A stretch of DNA of 29,871 bases. Origin: Solobacterium sp. (lineage in GTDB: Bacteria > Bacillota_I > Bacilli_A > Erysipelotrichales > Erysipelotrichaceae). A program made the position numbers and the translations under genes. The notes below the pieces were generated by a model. That model was not told the DNA's origin. It did not search any database and was given only the letters and a program-made list of their open reading frames with translations. Of this stretch, positions 7,330-15,561 are shown piece by piece (position 1 is the stretch's first letter; every line of letters begins with the position of its first letter). The DNA is taken from the NCBI GenBank assembly GCA_017419465.1, contig JAFOLE010000198.1, positions 1 through 29,871 on the forward strand. The letters run 5' to 3'.

Positions 7330-9046
7330 TCGAATTCTCCCGGATCATGCTTTCATAATTTCCCGGATGAATCTTTTCAATCGTAGCAATGGCGATTGAA
7401 AGTGCCTGAGTATAGTCGCCGTTGCGGAAGCAGAGTTCACTGCGGGTCAGCTCACTGTCGATATCCGCATAGGTGCTGCGGTAACGGTTGCCGAATACGA
7501 TCGTATTTTCAACCATCATGACGGTAGCTACAACATTGTTCACGTTATTATAGAGACGATAGATGAAGTCAATCGCCTCTTTCAGTGTGCTGTTGAGCAC
7601 CTGAACATTCAGCGGAACGGCATTGATCAGATCGTTGAGATGTGTCAGATAAGCATTTGCCTTGCGCATATCCGCATCATACTGCTTGGAGATGGAAGGA
7701 AGCTTGTACTTGGCAATCTTGACCTGCATCTGATTCATGATGACCTGCAGTTTAAGCAGCTGCTTTCTTGCACGTTCTTCACCGCCGGCTGCGCTGTCGA
7801 TCTCAGCACGTACTCCGGAGATCGATTCGTTGAGCGCGGTAAGATCCTGATTCAGTTCCTTCATCGAGCCGACAAGACCGGACGCCGGATTCTGGTTTTC
7901 CTGAACCAGCGTATAAATTTTCGGCATTCTGGACGCAATTCCGGCAAGTTCCTGTTTCAGGTTGTTCAGACGGGTATCCATTCCGTCAAGACCGAAGCGG
8001 CCGGAAAGACGGGAGTACTGGCTGTCGAGATAGTTCATGTTCTTCTCGGCTTCCTTGTACATGGATACGTTGTCATTTGCCAGTGCATGCATCTGATCGA
8101 AGGCATCACATTCACGGCGGATCTGTTCGCCGAGCTGTGTCAGGCGTTCCTTATAGTCATCCAGATTCTCACGGACGCCGTTGGAATCACCGCTCTTCAG
8201 CTGTTCAAGGTCATTGCGCAGACCGTTTGTGATAACGGTAAGGTTCTGTTCAACCTGAAGATGCTTGAGATATACATTCCGGTTGTAAGCCTCGGTGTAA
8301 TCGTGATGGACAACTTCCGCCATCTTGGGAACCACGCCCCGGGCATCTTCCAGAAGTGAAGGAACGGCATTGAGGATCGCCTCAAAGCGATGCAGGGACT
8401 GATCGATGTTTGCGAGTTCCGCATTCGCCTTTTCAAAATCCGATGCATACATCCAGTCCTCGCAGTTGGAGAACATCCGTTCGGTCTCGGAAATAACCTG
8501 CTCGATAGTTTCCCATGCCCCGCTGAGCTGACCGCGGTTTGCGTTGGCACGCTCTTTGAGTTCGCGGAACCGGTTCTTGTATTCGTTGGCTTCCTGGCGC
8601 TGTGCTTCTTCTTTTTCCAGAATGGAATCGAGGAAACCGTCCAGTGTGGAAACCTGCTGTTCTCCAAGCGCAACACTTGCCTCGAGATCTTCAAGATCCA
8701 TCTTCGCCTTCTTCAGTTTGCCGGCGATGATTTCATCTTCCGCATCGGCAAGCGCCTGGCCGATCTGCTTGAGGTTTGCCTCAGCCTTGTCAAAGTCATC
8801 CTTCATATTGGTGACTTTTGCCATGGCATCCGGAACGATGCGGCTGATTGCGACAGCCTTGTTCAGCTTGAAAGAGAGCGGCACTTTCTTGATCGTGTTG
8901 TACCGGTCTTCCAGGTCCTCCAGCTGTCTGCGCGCTTTACTGCTTCTGATCCTCTGAACTATTAGTAAAATCATGATCAGGACGATCAGTGCAGCAAGTC
9001 CGATCACGACACGGATATCTGACAGATATTTCAAAATCACACTCAT
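7319..9046 (-). CDS. ezrA: EzrA-like septation ring regulator
   Basis: 575 residues, close to the usual EzrA length. A single N-terminal membrane helix (about 13-33) with a short outside tail is followed by a basic stretch (RIRSSKARR) and a long, almost entirely helical cytoplasmic domain with heptad-like repeats, as in the spectrin-like bundle of EzrA. The C-terminal stretch FGNRYRSTYADIDSELTRSE with CFRNGDYTQAL is the region most like known EzrA. The protein binds FtsZ at the membrane and limits aberrant ring assembly, linking division to wall synthesis. The ezrA-desulfurase-thiI order matches B. subtilis, which adds weight to the call. A weak GGCGG precedes the ATG. A promoter is seen at 9075-9103. 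Confidence 0.88.
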   Translation of the reverse strand: MSVILKYLSDIRVVIGLAALIVLIMILLIVQRIRSSKARRQLEDLEDRYNTIKKVPLSFKLNKAVAISRIVPDAMAKVTNMKDDFDKAEANLKQIGQALADAEDEIIAGKLKKAKMDLEDLEASVALGEQQVSTLDGFLDSILEKEEAQRQEANEYKNRFRELKERANANRGQLSGAWETIEQVISETERMFSNCEDWMYASDFEKANAELANIDQSLHRFEAILNAVPSLLEDARGVVPKMAEVVHHDYTEAYNRNVYLKHLQVEQNLTVITNGLRNDLEQLKSGDSNGVRENLDDYKERLTQLGEQIRRECDAFDQMHALANDNVSMYKEAEKNMNYLDSQYSRLSGRFGLDGMDTRLNNLKQELAGIASRMPKIYTLVQENQNPASGLVGSMKELNQDLTALNESISGVRAEIDSAAGGEERARKQLLKLQVIMNQMQVKIAKYKLPSISKQYDADMRKANAYLTHLNDLINAVPLNVQVLNSTLKEAIDFIYRLYNNVNNVVATVMMVENTIVFGNRYRSTYADIDSELTRSELCFRNGDYTQALSIAIATIEKIHPGNYESMIRENSSEA

Positions 9047-9074
9047 AAAATGAATACCGCCTTTTCAAACACTA

Positions 9075-9103
9075 TATATATTATCACAAGACCCTCCCTG
9101 CAA
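9075..9103 (-). promoter_or_regulatory. Promoter of the ezrA-thiI operon
   Basis: On the minus strand TTGCAG (9103-9098) is 17 bp from TATATA (9080-9075), with a predicted start near 9067, about 20 nt before the ezrA ATG. The surrounding AT-rich run allows shifted -10 alternatives. Confidence 0.5.
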
Positions 9104-9148
9104 AAGAATGAAACAGGAAAAAAGAACGAAATCGTTAGAGGAGGCTTG

Positions 9149-9177
9149 TTGACAGGCGATGCGCGCTCCCATATAAT
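9149..9177 (+). promoter_or_regulatory. Consensus promoter of rpsD
   Basis: TTGACA (9149-9154) and TATAAT (9172-9177) match the housekeeping sigma consensus perfectly, with the ideal 17-bp spacer. Predicted start is about 9184, giving a leader of about 170 nt. This is the best promoter in the window, as expected for a ribosomal protein gene. Confidence 0.9.
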
Positions 9178-9183
9178 ATTCGT

Positions 9184-9353
9184 TGCGTCAAATAATAGCA
9201 GCATGCGGAGTCATGCGAAAATGCGTTGTTAACAGATATCTGTCACCGGAGTACCTTAGCTGCAATAAGTGAAACGGATAATAACAACACACCGCACTGA
9301 TGATCTGCACCTGTTGTTGTTTCGCCAAACGTGATTAGGAGGAACAATTAAAC
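9184..9353 (+). promoter_or_regulatory. Structured 5' leader of rpsD, probable autoregulatory S4-type leader
   Basis: The roughly 170-nt untranslated leader holds several pairings: a GCATG...CATGC hairpin near 9201-9216, the palindrome ACAGATATCTGT (9232-9243), and a long-range helix GTTGTTA (9225-9231) with TAACAAC (9282-9288). The second arm can instead pair with GTTGTTGTT at 9313-9321, so two exclusive folds exist upstream of the AGGAGG at about 9337-9343. In Firmicutes S4 represses its own mRNA through a structured leader, so the same is inferred here. I cannot match it to a defined Rfam model by eye. Confidence 0.5.
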
Positions 9354-9956
9354 ATGGCACGTTACACAGGTCCGGTATGGAAGAAGTCCAGACGTCTCAG
9401 CTTCTCCGTTCTTGAAACCGGCGAGGAACTCAGAAAGAGACAGTATGCCCCGGGTCAGCATGGTCCTACAAAGCGGATCAAGCTGAGCGGCTACGGCACA
9501 CAGCTTCGTGAGAAGCAGCGCGTACGCAACATGTACGGCGTAAACGAGCGTCAGTTCTACAACACTTTCGCAAAGGCACAGAAGATGAGCGGTATGGCCG
9601 GCTACAACTTCCTGGTACTTCTCGAAAGCAGACTCGACAACCTCGTATACCGTATGGGATTCGCTGTTACACGTAAGGCTGCCCGTCAGCTCGTCAACCA
9701 CGGACACATTGAAGTGAACGGCAAGAAGTGCGACATCCCTTCCGCGCAGATCAAACCGGGCAGCGTGATCGCTGTTCGTGAAGAAGCACGGAACATGAAG
9801 CCGATCAATGAAGCTCTTGAGAGCACCTATGCAGCTCCTGCATTCGTCAATGTCGACAAGGAAGCCAAGAAAGGCGAATATGTCCGCATTCCGGAGCGCA
9901 GCGAACTGAACCAGGAAATCAACGAAGCACTGATCGTTGAATTCTACAACCGTTAA
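9354..9956 (+). CDS. rpsD: 30S ribosomal protein S4 (uS4)
   Basis: 200 residues, standard length. It begins MARYTGPVWKKSRRLSFSV and contains RKRQYAPGQHGP, the KQRVRNMYGVNERQF segment and the S4 RNA-binding domain with LESRLDNLVYRMGFAVTRKAARQLVNHGHIEVNG, split here by the reading limit at about residues 92-125. S4 nucleates assembly of the 30S body by binding 16S rRNA and is also a translational autoregulator. The N terminus is the cysteine-free form, without the four-Cys zinc site of some S4 proteins. It is monocistronic, with a perfect promoter, structured leader, strong AGGAGG and a terminator just after the stop. Placement apart from the alpha operon is normal for Firmicutes. Confidence 0.98.
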   Translation: MARYTGPVWKKSRRLSFSVLETGEELRKRQYAPGQHGPTKRIKLSGYGTQLREKQRVRNMYGVNERQFYNTFAKAQKMSGMAGYNFLVLLESRLDNLVYRMGFAVTRKAARQLVNHGHIEVNGKKCDIPSAQIKPGSVIAVREEARNMKPINEALESTYAAPAFVNVDKEAKKGEYVRIPERSELNQEINEALIVEFYNR

Positions 9957-9970
9957 TCACAAACGGATAA

Positions 9971-10005
9971 ACAGGATCTTCTTGCAGATAAGATCCTGTT
10001 TTTTT
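9971..10005 (+). terminator. Rho-independent terminator of rpsD
   Basis: ACAGGATCTT (9971-9980) pairs perfectly with AAGATCCTGT (9990-9999) across a 9-nt loop, followed by a run of T to 10005. It starts 15 nt after the rpsD stop. Confidence 0.93.
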
Positions 10006-10016
10006 ATTGCATACAC

Positions 10017-10045
10017 AAAAATCGAGGGCTGCTGTACAGCAGCCC
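10017..10045 (-). terminator. Terminator of gmk
   Basis: A 20-bp palindrome (10026-10045, GGGCTGCTG...CAGCAGCCC) lies 27 nt past the gmk stop. On the minus strand it is followed after four bases by five T residues. The gap before the T-run makes it a little less canonical than the rpsD terminator beside it. Confidence 0.7.
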
Positions 10046-10072
10046 CCACTCCTCTTTAGGCATTGGACGGAA

Positions 10073-10648
10073 TCAGAAATCCCGTTCCATGTGATGTCGG
10101 ATAATAACACGGATGATATCCGCCGCAAGCTGAATATCATCATTGCATACTACATACCGGTACTGGCCGGTCATCTCCAGTTCCTTGCTGGCTTTCGCTA
10201 ACCGCTGCTGAACTATTTCTTCCGCTTCGGTGCGGCGGCCGCGGATCCGGTTTTCCAGTTCCTTCAGAGAAGGCGGTACGATAAAGATCGTCAGAGCATC
10301 CGGCACTTTTTCCTTTACCTGCCGGCATCCTTCAACTTCAATCTCAAGCAGTGCATTCTTGCCTTCGCTGCGCAGACGTTCTATTTCAGAAAGCGGTGTT
10401 CCGTAATAATTGCCGACAAACTCCGTCCATTCCAGAAGTCCGCCTTCGTCTCTTGTCTTTTCAAACTGTTCACGGCTCACATAGTAGTAATTGACACCTT
10501 CCTGTTCGCCTTCCCGCTTCTCACGGGTCGTCATGGAAACAGAATAGGAAAGATTCAGTTCAGGATCTTTCATCACTTCCTTGATTACCGTTCCCTTGCC
10601 AACTCCGGAAGGTCCGCTGATGACAATAAGCAGCCCATTTTTATTCAT
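10073..10648 (-). CDS. gmk: Guanylate kinase
   Basis: 191 residues, typical length. It phosphorylates GMP to GDP with ATP. The P-loop is ISGPSGVGKGTV (10-21); the GMP-binding segment SVSMTTREKREGEQEGVNYYYV follows at about 36-57 (Ser, Arg and Tyr ligands); the LID region with IRGRRTEAEEIVQQRL lies near 133-148. AGGAGA about 11 nt upstream supports the ATG. In many Firmicutes gmk sits beside rpoZ; rpoZ is not seen here, and gmk stands alone divergently from rqcH with only a 80-bp gap between start codons. Confidence 0.97.
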   Translation of the reverse strand: MNKNGLLIVISGPSGVGKGTVIKEVMKDPELNLSYSVSMTTREKREGEQEGVNYYYVSREQFEKTRDEGGLLEWTEFVGNYYGTPLSEIERLRSEGKNALLEIEVEGCRQVKEKVPDALTIFIVPPSLKELENRIRGRRTEAEEIVQQRLAKASKELEMTGQYRYVVCNDDIQLAADIIRVIIRHHMERDF

Positions 10649-10713
10649 AGTTACTCGGTCTCCTTATGGCTCTACGTTACTCCAAACCTTTCCGTTCCGT
10701 CAATGAAACATCT

Positions 10714-10731
10714 GCTATAATTTTTCATATG
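10714..10731 (+). promoter_or_regulatory. Extended -10 promoter abutting the rqcH start codon
   Basis: TG-C-TATAAT (10713-10721) is a perfect extended -10 box with no good -35. It is followed by exactly 7 nt and then ATG (10729-10731). The transcript should start at or within 2 nt of the ATG, and there is no Shine-Dalgarno, so a leaderless mRNA is likely. A 16-base string covering this box and its flank recurs in the corC promoter. Confidence 0.55.
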
Positions 10732-12372
10732 CCTTTAGATGGAATTCTGCTTCACAAGCTGATGCCGGAAATCGAGTCCTCACTCCCTTCACGGATCCAG
10801 AAGATTTATCAGATTGCGCCCTATGAGGTGCTGTTTCAGCTTCACGGACCGCAGGGAAAACAGCAGCTTCTGATTTCCTGTCATACCCGATACAACCGTA
10901 TCCTGTTCACAAAACGCAGTTATCCCACCCCGAATGAACCGGGGAATTTTGTGATGCTGCTGAGAAAGTATCTGGAGGGCGGTATGCTCATCCATGCGGC
11001 ACAGGCAGGTCTGGACCGCTGGTGCACGCTGGAGATACGCCGCCGCAATGAACTGGGCGATCCGGAAACCGTGCAGCTCGTCGCAGAACTGATGGGCAAC
11101 TATGCAAATCTTCTGCTCGTACGTGACGGTATGATCATCGATGCGATGAAACGCATTCCGCCATTTGAAAACAACAAGCGGATGATTTTACCCAATGCTC
11201 CCTTCCGGCCGATTCCTCCCCAGAATAAAAAGGATCCGTTTACCGATCAGACGATCGATCCTTCCAGAACACTGACCCAGCAGTTTTCCGGTTTCTCACC
11301 GTTTCTTTCTGCGGAGGTCGAATACCGCATGTCACGCGGACAGTCGTTTTCATCCGTAATGAAGGAAATCGAAGATTCCCGTTCGATCTATATTGCCTCA
11401 CGCAATCAGGAAGCGGTCTTTCACTGCATTGAGCTGCATGCGGACGGCAAATGCCGTTCCTATCCCCTGTTTGAGGGATTTGATATTCTGTATTATCACC
11501 GGGAAGAAAAGGAACGCATCAAGGAAATCTCAGGCGATGTATTTCATACCGTGCGCCGGGAACTGAAACATCAGAAACAGAAGCTTCCCCGCCTGCTCAA
11601 GGAATACGACGAAGCGCTCGACTGCGATCGCTGGAAAACCTACGGCGACCTGCTCTATATCCACCAGGTCGGTGATACCCGCGGAACAACGGAGATTCAG
11701 CTGGAAGACTATGAAACCGGTCAGCCGGTTACCGTACCGCTTGATCCGAAACTCGACGGAACGCGCAATGCACAGCGCTGTTACAGCCGTTACCAGAAGT
11801 ATCGTAAAGGTCAGGTCTATCTGAAAGAACAGATTCGTATCTGCGAGGATGAGATCACCTATTTTGAAGGACTTCTGGAACAGCTGGAACAGGCCGATTT
11901 CAGTGTTGCGGAAGGAATCCGGGATGAGCTGGTCAAAGGCGGTTATCTCTCGGAACAGACGGGAAAGAAACGCCGCCGCAGAAAGCAGCAGGAAGGTCCG
12001 CAGCCGTTTGAGACCGAATATGCCGGCGTGAAAATCAGTTACGGAAGAAACAATCTTCAGAACGAAGCCCTTACCTTCCGCAGAAGCCGGAAGAATGATC
12101 TCTGGTTTCACGCCAAGGATTATCATGGTTCCCATGTCGTTGTGCATGATCCTGCGCCTTCCGAAGAAGTCATCCGCTTTGCGGCAGGACTTGCGGCATA
12201 CTATTCCAAGGGACGCGATTCCTCCAGCGTGCCGGTCAATTACTGCCCTGTCTCTCACCTGAAAAAAATCCCCGGCGCAAAACCGGGGATGGTACAGCTT
12301 GGAAACTATCATACGATCTATATCGATCCCGATCCGGATATCCTCCGGACCAACGGAATCGCTGTGGATTAG
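10729..12372 (+). CDS. rqcH: Ribosome quality control protein RqcH (NFACT family)
   Basis: 547 residues from the chosen ATG. RqcH/Rqc2 proteins bind 50S subunits carrying stalled peptidyl-tRNA and recruit tRNA-Ala to add C-terminal alanine tails that mark the peptide for degradation. The NFACT-N domain starts MPLDGILLHKL, the family's usual N terminus, and contains Asp96-Arg97 in AGLDRWCTLE, equivalent to the DR pair needed for tRNA binding. LVAELMGNYANLLLV follows. A coiled-coil region spans about 285-415, and NFACT-R near the C terminus has NDLWFHAKDYHGSHVVV and KKIPGAKPGMVQ. Older names are fibronectin-binding protein or FbpA. An in-frame ATG at 10666 would add 21 atypical residues and lies upstream of the promoter, so it was rejected. 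Confidence 0.93.
   Translation: MPLDGILLHKLMPEIESSLPSRIQKIYQIAPYEVLFQLHGPQGKQQLLISCHTRYNRILFTKRSYPTPNEPGNFVMLLRKYLEGGMLIHAAQAGLDRWCTLEIRRRNELGDPETVQLVAELMGNYANLLLVRDGMIIDAMKRIPPFENNKRMILPNAPFRPIPPQNKKDPFTDQTIDPSRTLTQQFSGFSPFLSAEVEYRMSRGQSFSSVMKEIEDSRSIYIASRNQEAVFHCIELHADGKCRSYPLFEGFDILYYHREEKERIKEISGDVFHTVRRELKHQKQKLPRLLKEYDEALDCDRWKTYGDLLYIHQVGDTRGTTEIQLEDYETGQPVTVPLDPKLDGTRNAQRCYSRYQKYRKGQVYLKEQIRICEDEITYFEGLLEQLEQADFSVAEGIRDELVKGGYLSEQTGKKRRRRKQQEGPQPFETEYAGVKISYGRNNLQNEALTFRRSRKNDLWFHAKDYHGSHVVVHDPAPSEEVIRFAAGLAAYYSKGRDSSSVPVNYCPVSHLKKIPGAKPGMVQLGNYHTIYIDPDPDILRTNGIAVD
12262..12290 (-). terminator. Terminator of the parB-like operon, inside rqcH
   Basis: On the minus strand ATCCCCGG, a 7-nt loop and CCGGGGAT are followed by an uninterrupted T-run (opposite A residues 12262-12268). 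It lies 79 nt past the stop of the ParB-like gene and within rqcH codons for the conserved LKKIPGAKPGM segment. The strong GC stem and seven T residues make it a convincing intrinsic terminator. Confidence 0.8.
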
Positions 12373-12641
12373 TGGTGATTTTTCGGACCCCAGAAGGCAT
12401 TGCCTGCTTTCGAGTAGTCCCCTTTTACAAATACCGGAACCCGGTCGATGCCGGGTTTTTCATTTCGCAGAATCCGGCATGCGGTCAGGCGTTTTCGCCC
12501 GTCCGCACACTGATAGCGTTCTCCGTTCCGGTATACATGGACCGGAATGGCGATGCCGCGGATACGGATTGACTCCAGAAGATCGCCGGGATCTTCCTCT
12601 TCAAAGTCGATCAGATCAAGACTTACTGTCGTGTTGATCAT
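12369..12641 (-). CDS. Standalone ParB-N/sulfiredoxin-fold domain protein
   Basis: 90 residues from ATG 12641, chosen because GGAG is 9 nt upstream and the protein then begins at a predicted strand. The layout matches an isolated ParB N-terminal domain: a first strand (VSLDLIDF), helix DLLESIRIRGIAIPVHVYRNG (20-40), then the box YQCADGRKRLTACRILR (43-59), corresponding to the G-x-R-R-x-A nucleotide-binding motif, and strand VPVFV. There is no helix-turn-helix or dimerisation domain, so it is not a chromosome-partition ParB. Such domains can bind or hydrolyse CTP or ATP, but function here is unknown. It starts 26 nt inside the end of the glucosaminidase gene and overlaps the convergent rqcH by 4 nt. 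Confidence 0.72.
   Translation of the reverse strand: MINTTVSLDLIDFEEEDPGDLLESIRIRGIAIPVHVYRNGERYQCADGRKRLTACRILRNEKPGIDRVPVFVKGDYSKAGNAFWGPKNHH
12438..12460 (+). terminator. Terminator of rqcH, inside the parB-like gene
   Basis: AACCCGG (12438-12444), a 6-nt loop and CCGGGTT (12451-12457) run into TTT on the plus strand, 66 nt after the rqcH stop. The T-run totals five before a C. It lies within the coding region of the opposing ParB-like gene, at codons for EKPGIDRVP. Confidence 0.6.
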
Positions 12642-15561
12642 TCTTTTCAGCTCCGTTCTGATCGTTTTCTGCCTTGCGGATCTCATCGAGACGGATCATC
12701 TCAGTGTTCAGTATTTCAAGCGCCTGTGTAACTTCCAGGTTCTCGCTGTCGATCTTGTACTGTTCCTTCTTGACCTCGTGGCGTTCGGCACGCTTTCTGC
12801 GCCGGCGCTTGCCGAGAACATACATCACTCCAAATACGATGATCACAAGCAGAAGCGCACTGAGTGCTACATTGGCAATAATGGCACGGATATCCGCACT
12901 GTTGGATTCCTGCGTCAGCGTTTCGACAGGATCTTCTCCCATGTACTGATTGCTGGTGTTGATGCTCATCAGCATGAACTCACCGGTTCCCTCCGTCATG
13001 AAGGAAATCGTATTTGTGGTCTGACGCGTGTAGCACTGCACAACATCGCCGTCTTCCGTATAGTTCAGTACAAGGAATACATCACCGCCTGCAGAATTGG
13101 CAGGTCTTGTCACCGTGCAGAGCAGCGGTCCCTTCATCGGCATGACCTCCATGTTTTTTGCCATGGAAATCGTAAATGACTCCAGCACCGTTTCGCCAAG
13201 GTAATCCGCATACTTTGTCATTGCGGTTTCCGCGTCTTTGCTGATGCCCTTGTCGATCGAGATACGATAGGAATCTTCATCGGCTTCCTTCCGGTCAAGC
13301 TGTCCCTCTTCCAGCGGAATGGAGACAGAAAGACCAGATACCGCAAGTCCATACGGGTTGTCCGCAACCACATAGTTGATCTTGTCGCGGTATGCGCCGC
13401 GCAGAATCGTATCAAATGCACGCAGGTCCGGCTGTGTCAGGTACGGCTGAACCGTGGCATCCATTTCCTTCTTCACTTCAAGGATCTGGTTCACCTGATC
13501 GTCCGTATACTTTGTACGGCCGGAATAATAACTGATCATTCCAAGGATCTTGTCCTTGATCTTTGCACGCTGTGCATCCTTTTCATCACTGACATTGATC
13601 GTAAAGGATTCCTGCCGTCCGTCAGAGGTAACCGTAACATCCTGGTCTCCGCTGACCGACATATCATAGCCGCTCACGTTGCTTGTCGTAAGCTGACGTG
13701 TCTGTTCCTTGCCGTCTTCATAACGGACAAGTACCTGGCCGTTGCGCAGGTCAATGCGGTCATTGAGTTCATAATCTGTCTTGGGAAGTGACGCAAATTC
13801 CATGGACGCAACATTGCGATACTGTGCTGTATATTCGATATCCGAATCCACTGCAGAAAGATCCATATCGAAACCGGTAAACGAGATATTTTCTCCGCGC
13901 GGTTCCGTAATGGACGCATCTCTGCCGACCGGAAGTTCATAATGAACCGTCTGTTCTCCGCCCGCAAATGCACCGTCACCTGCCTGGAAGGTAACCTCTG
14001 CGTATTCCGGTGTTTCCTGCCGGTTTCCGATCAGAAGCTGAACCGCATCCGCCTTGATGTACGCGCGGTCATTTTTCCAGCTGTAGTAATAAGACAGATC
14101 AACACTGCCCTCATCATCCAGTGTGGCATCACTCTGAATCTGATACCATTTGCCTTCGTCATTTTCGATTTCATCCAGAATGACAAATGCCATATCCGGC
14201 ATTTCACCAGTGGTATAAATCGGCATGGAGGAGTTCGGCTCACGGTATACGATTGCTTCATTTTCAACGGTACGGATACCGATCTGAACAGAATCCCCAT
14301 CTTCGGTTCCCATCATTTCATCCAGATTCCGGTATGCGGAAGCCATCTTCTCTCCCCAGTAGGGATCGGAACTGTACCGTACATTCATGCCGGCCGCAAG
14401 GTTGCCGAAGAATCCGCCGTTATACTGTTCCTTCATCGGACTCAGATAGCTGCCGGAAAGATAGTATTTTGCATGGGATATGACTGAGGAGCGGATATCG
14501 TTATATCTTCCCCGTTCTGCTTCTTCCGTATTGTCATAGGCCGCATGGGAGAACAGGTTATTGCGGGTATAGCTCAGCGAGCTTCTTCCCGAACCCGATT
14601 CACTCTGCGATACCGCCAGCATCATCAGTGCGTTTACGCCGAATTCATACTGTGCCTGCATGAAGGTGTCCTGCATGCCGTACAGCTGGGACTGATTCAG
14701 AATATCGCCGATACCGTCCTTGTCGTTGTCATAATACGTGGTCATCGGTCCGGTGACACCCATTGTCTCTTCAATGTACTTGCGCATCACTTCTTCCGTC
14801 ACATGCGATAAGGTGCGGTGGGATACAAACTGGTACCAGTCATACCACGGATTTTCCGGATTAACACTGCCGTCACGGATGCCGTTGCGGTAGTCATCGA
14901 GCATCTCATACAGCTTGTCGTCCGCGTAGAAATAATGCCCGTCATAACTGTAATAGGCACTGCCTTCTTCCAGATAGTCCGGCTTCGGTCCAAGATCGAT
15001 GATATAGGCAAAATAGTCATCATCCATCTCACCTTTGATCATGTGATACAGATTGCCGTCACGGACGGTGAACATCGACAGATTCACAAAAATATTCTGA
15101 AGCGGGACAACCGTTACGTCGCTGACTTTTGCCTGTGCCGTAACACCGCTTGAGGCAAAGGTGACGTATTTGCCGCTGTCATCCGTATACAGATACGCCG
15201 CATCATCACCGTAACAGCCGTTGATCGATCCGGTGGTTCCATCACTGGTATTGGTGTATTCCACTTCAAAATCACAGGCATCATTGACATGAAACAGCGC
15301 GAGCGCGTATTCTGCCTCATACGTCTGTCCATCCTTCACAATGCCGAGATTGACATAGGATTCCTTAACGTTGTTATAAGCGTTCTTTGCCTGCTGAAAT
15401 GCTTCATATGCGCCTTCGAGAATCTCCCCTGTCTCAAAGTCCACAAGATGAAAATATCCATCCGCGGGGACGTCGGTAGGTTCGAGTGCATGTATCGGTT
15501 TCAGGGCTGCAGGAAACGCAAGCAAAAAGGCCATCAGCCCTGCTGTAATCTTTTTAAACAT
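12616..15561 (-). CDS. Large bitopic cell-surface glucosaminidase
   Basis: 981 residues. A signal peptide (about 1-26, ending PIHA) leads into an N-terminal region of unknown fold (30-250). A calcium-loop-like DNDKDGIGD (278-286) precedes a GH73-type glucosaminidase domain (about 300-415), with the likely catalytic Glu321 in AVSQSESGSGRSSL and the RNNLFSHAAYD and KYYLSG motifs typical of LytG-like enzymes. An SH3-like segment (about 425-515) and Ig-like strands (about 525-665) follow. One transmembrane helix lies near 893-916, then RRRRKR and a charged, helical tail of about 65 residues that must be cytoplasmic. The family cleaves peptidoglycan glycan strands. No Shine-Dalgarno precedes the ATG. 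Glucosaminidases with a C-terminal membrane helix and cytoplasmic tail are unusual in my view. The substrate call is inference. Confidence 0.85.
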   Translation of the reverse strand: MFKKITAGLMAFLLAFPAALKPIHALEPTDVPADGYFHLVDFETGEILEGAYEAFQQAKNAYNNVKESYVNLGIVKDGQTYEAEYALALFHVNDACDFEVEYTNTSDGTTGSINGCYGDDAAYLYTDDSGKYVTFASSGVTAQAKVSDVTVVPLQNIFVNLSMFTVRDGNLYHMIKGEMDDDYFAYIIDLGPKPDYLEEGSAYYSYDGHYFYADDKLYEMLDDYRNGIRDGSVNPENPWYDWYQFVSHRTLSHVTEEVMRKYIEETMGVTGPMTTYYDNDKDGIGDILNQSQLYGMQDTFMQAQYEFGVNALMMLAVSQSESGSGRSSLSYTRNNLFSHAAYDNTEEAERGRYNDIRSSVISHAKYYLSGSYLSPMKEQYNGGFFGNLAAGMNVRYSSDPYWGEKMASAYRNLDEMMGTEDGDSVQIGIRTVENEAIVYREPNSSMPIYTTGEMPDMAFVILDEIENDEGKWYQIQSDATLDDEGSVDLSYYYSWKNDRAYIKADAVQLLIGNRQETPEYAEVTFQAGDGAFAGGEQTVHYELPVGRDASITEPRGENISFTGFDMDLSAVDSDIEYTAQYRNVASMEFASLPKTDYELNDRIDLRNGQVLVRYEDGKEQTRQLTTSNVSGYDMSVSGDQDVTVTSDGRQESFTINVSDEKDAQRAKIKDKILGMISYYSGRTKYTDDQVNQILEVKKEMDATVQPYLTQPDLRAFDTILRGAYRDKINYVVADNPYGLAVSGLSVSIPLEEGQLDRKEADEDSYRISIDKGISKDAETAMTKYADYLGETVLESFTISMAKNMEVMPMKGPLLCTVTRPANSAGGDVFLVLNYTEDGDVVQCYTRQTTNTISFMTEGTGEFMLMSINTSNQYMGEDPVETLTQESNSADIRAIIANVALSALLLVIIVFGVMYVLGKRRRRKRAERHEVKKEQYKIDSENLEVTQALEILNTEMIRLDEIRKAENDQNGAEKNDQHDSKS

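Noticed and set aside
10666..10728. Upstream in-frame ATG that would extend RqcH by 21 residues.
   Set aside because: The extension precedes the universally conserved MPLDG-type N terminus, spans the promoter and has no ribosome binding site.
12369..12641. Chromosome-partition ParB or Noc.
   Set aside because: Only the N-terminal domain is present, with no helix-turn-helix domain, no ParA neighbour and no parS-like site seen.
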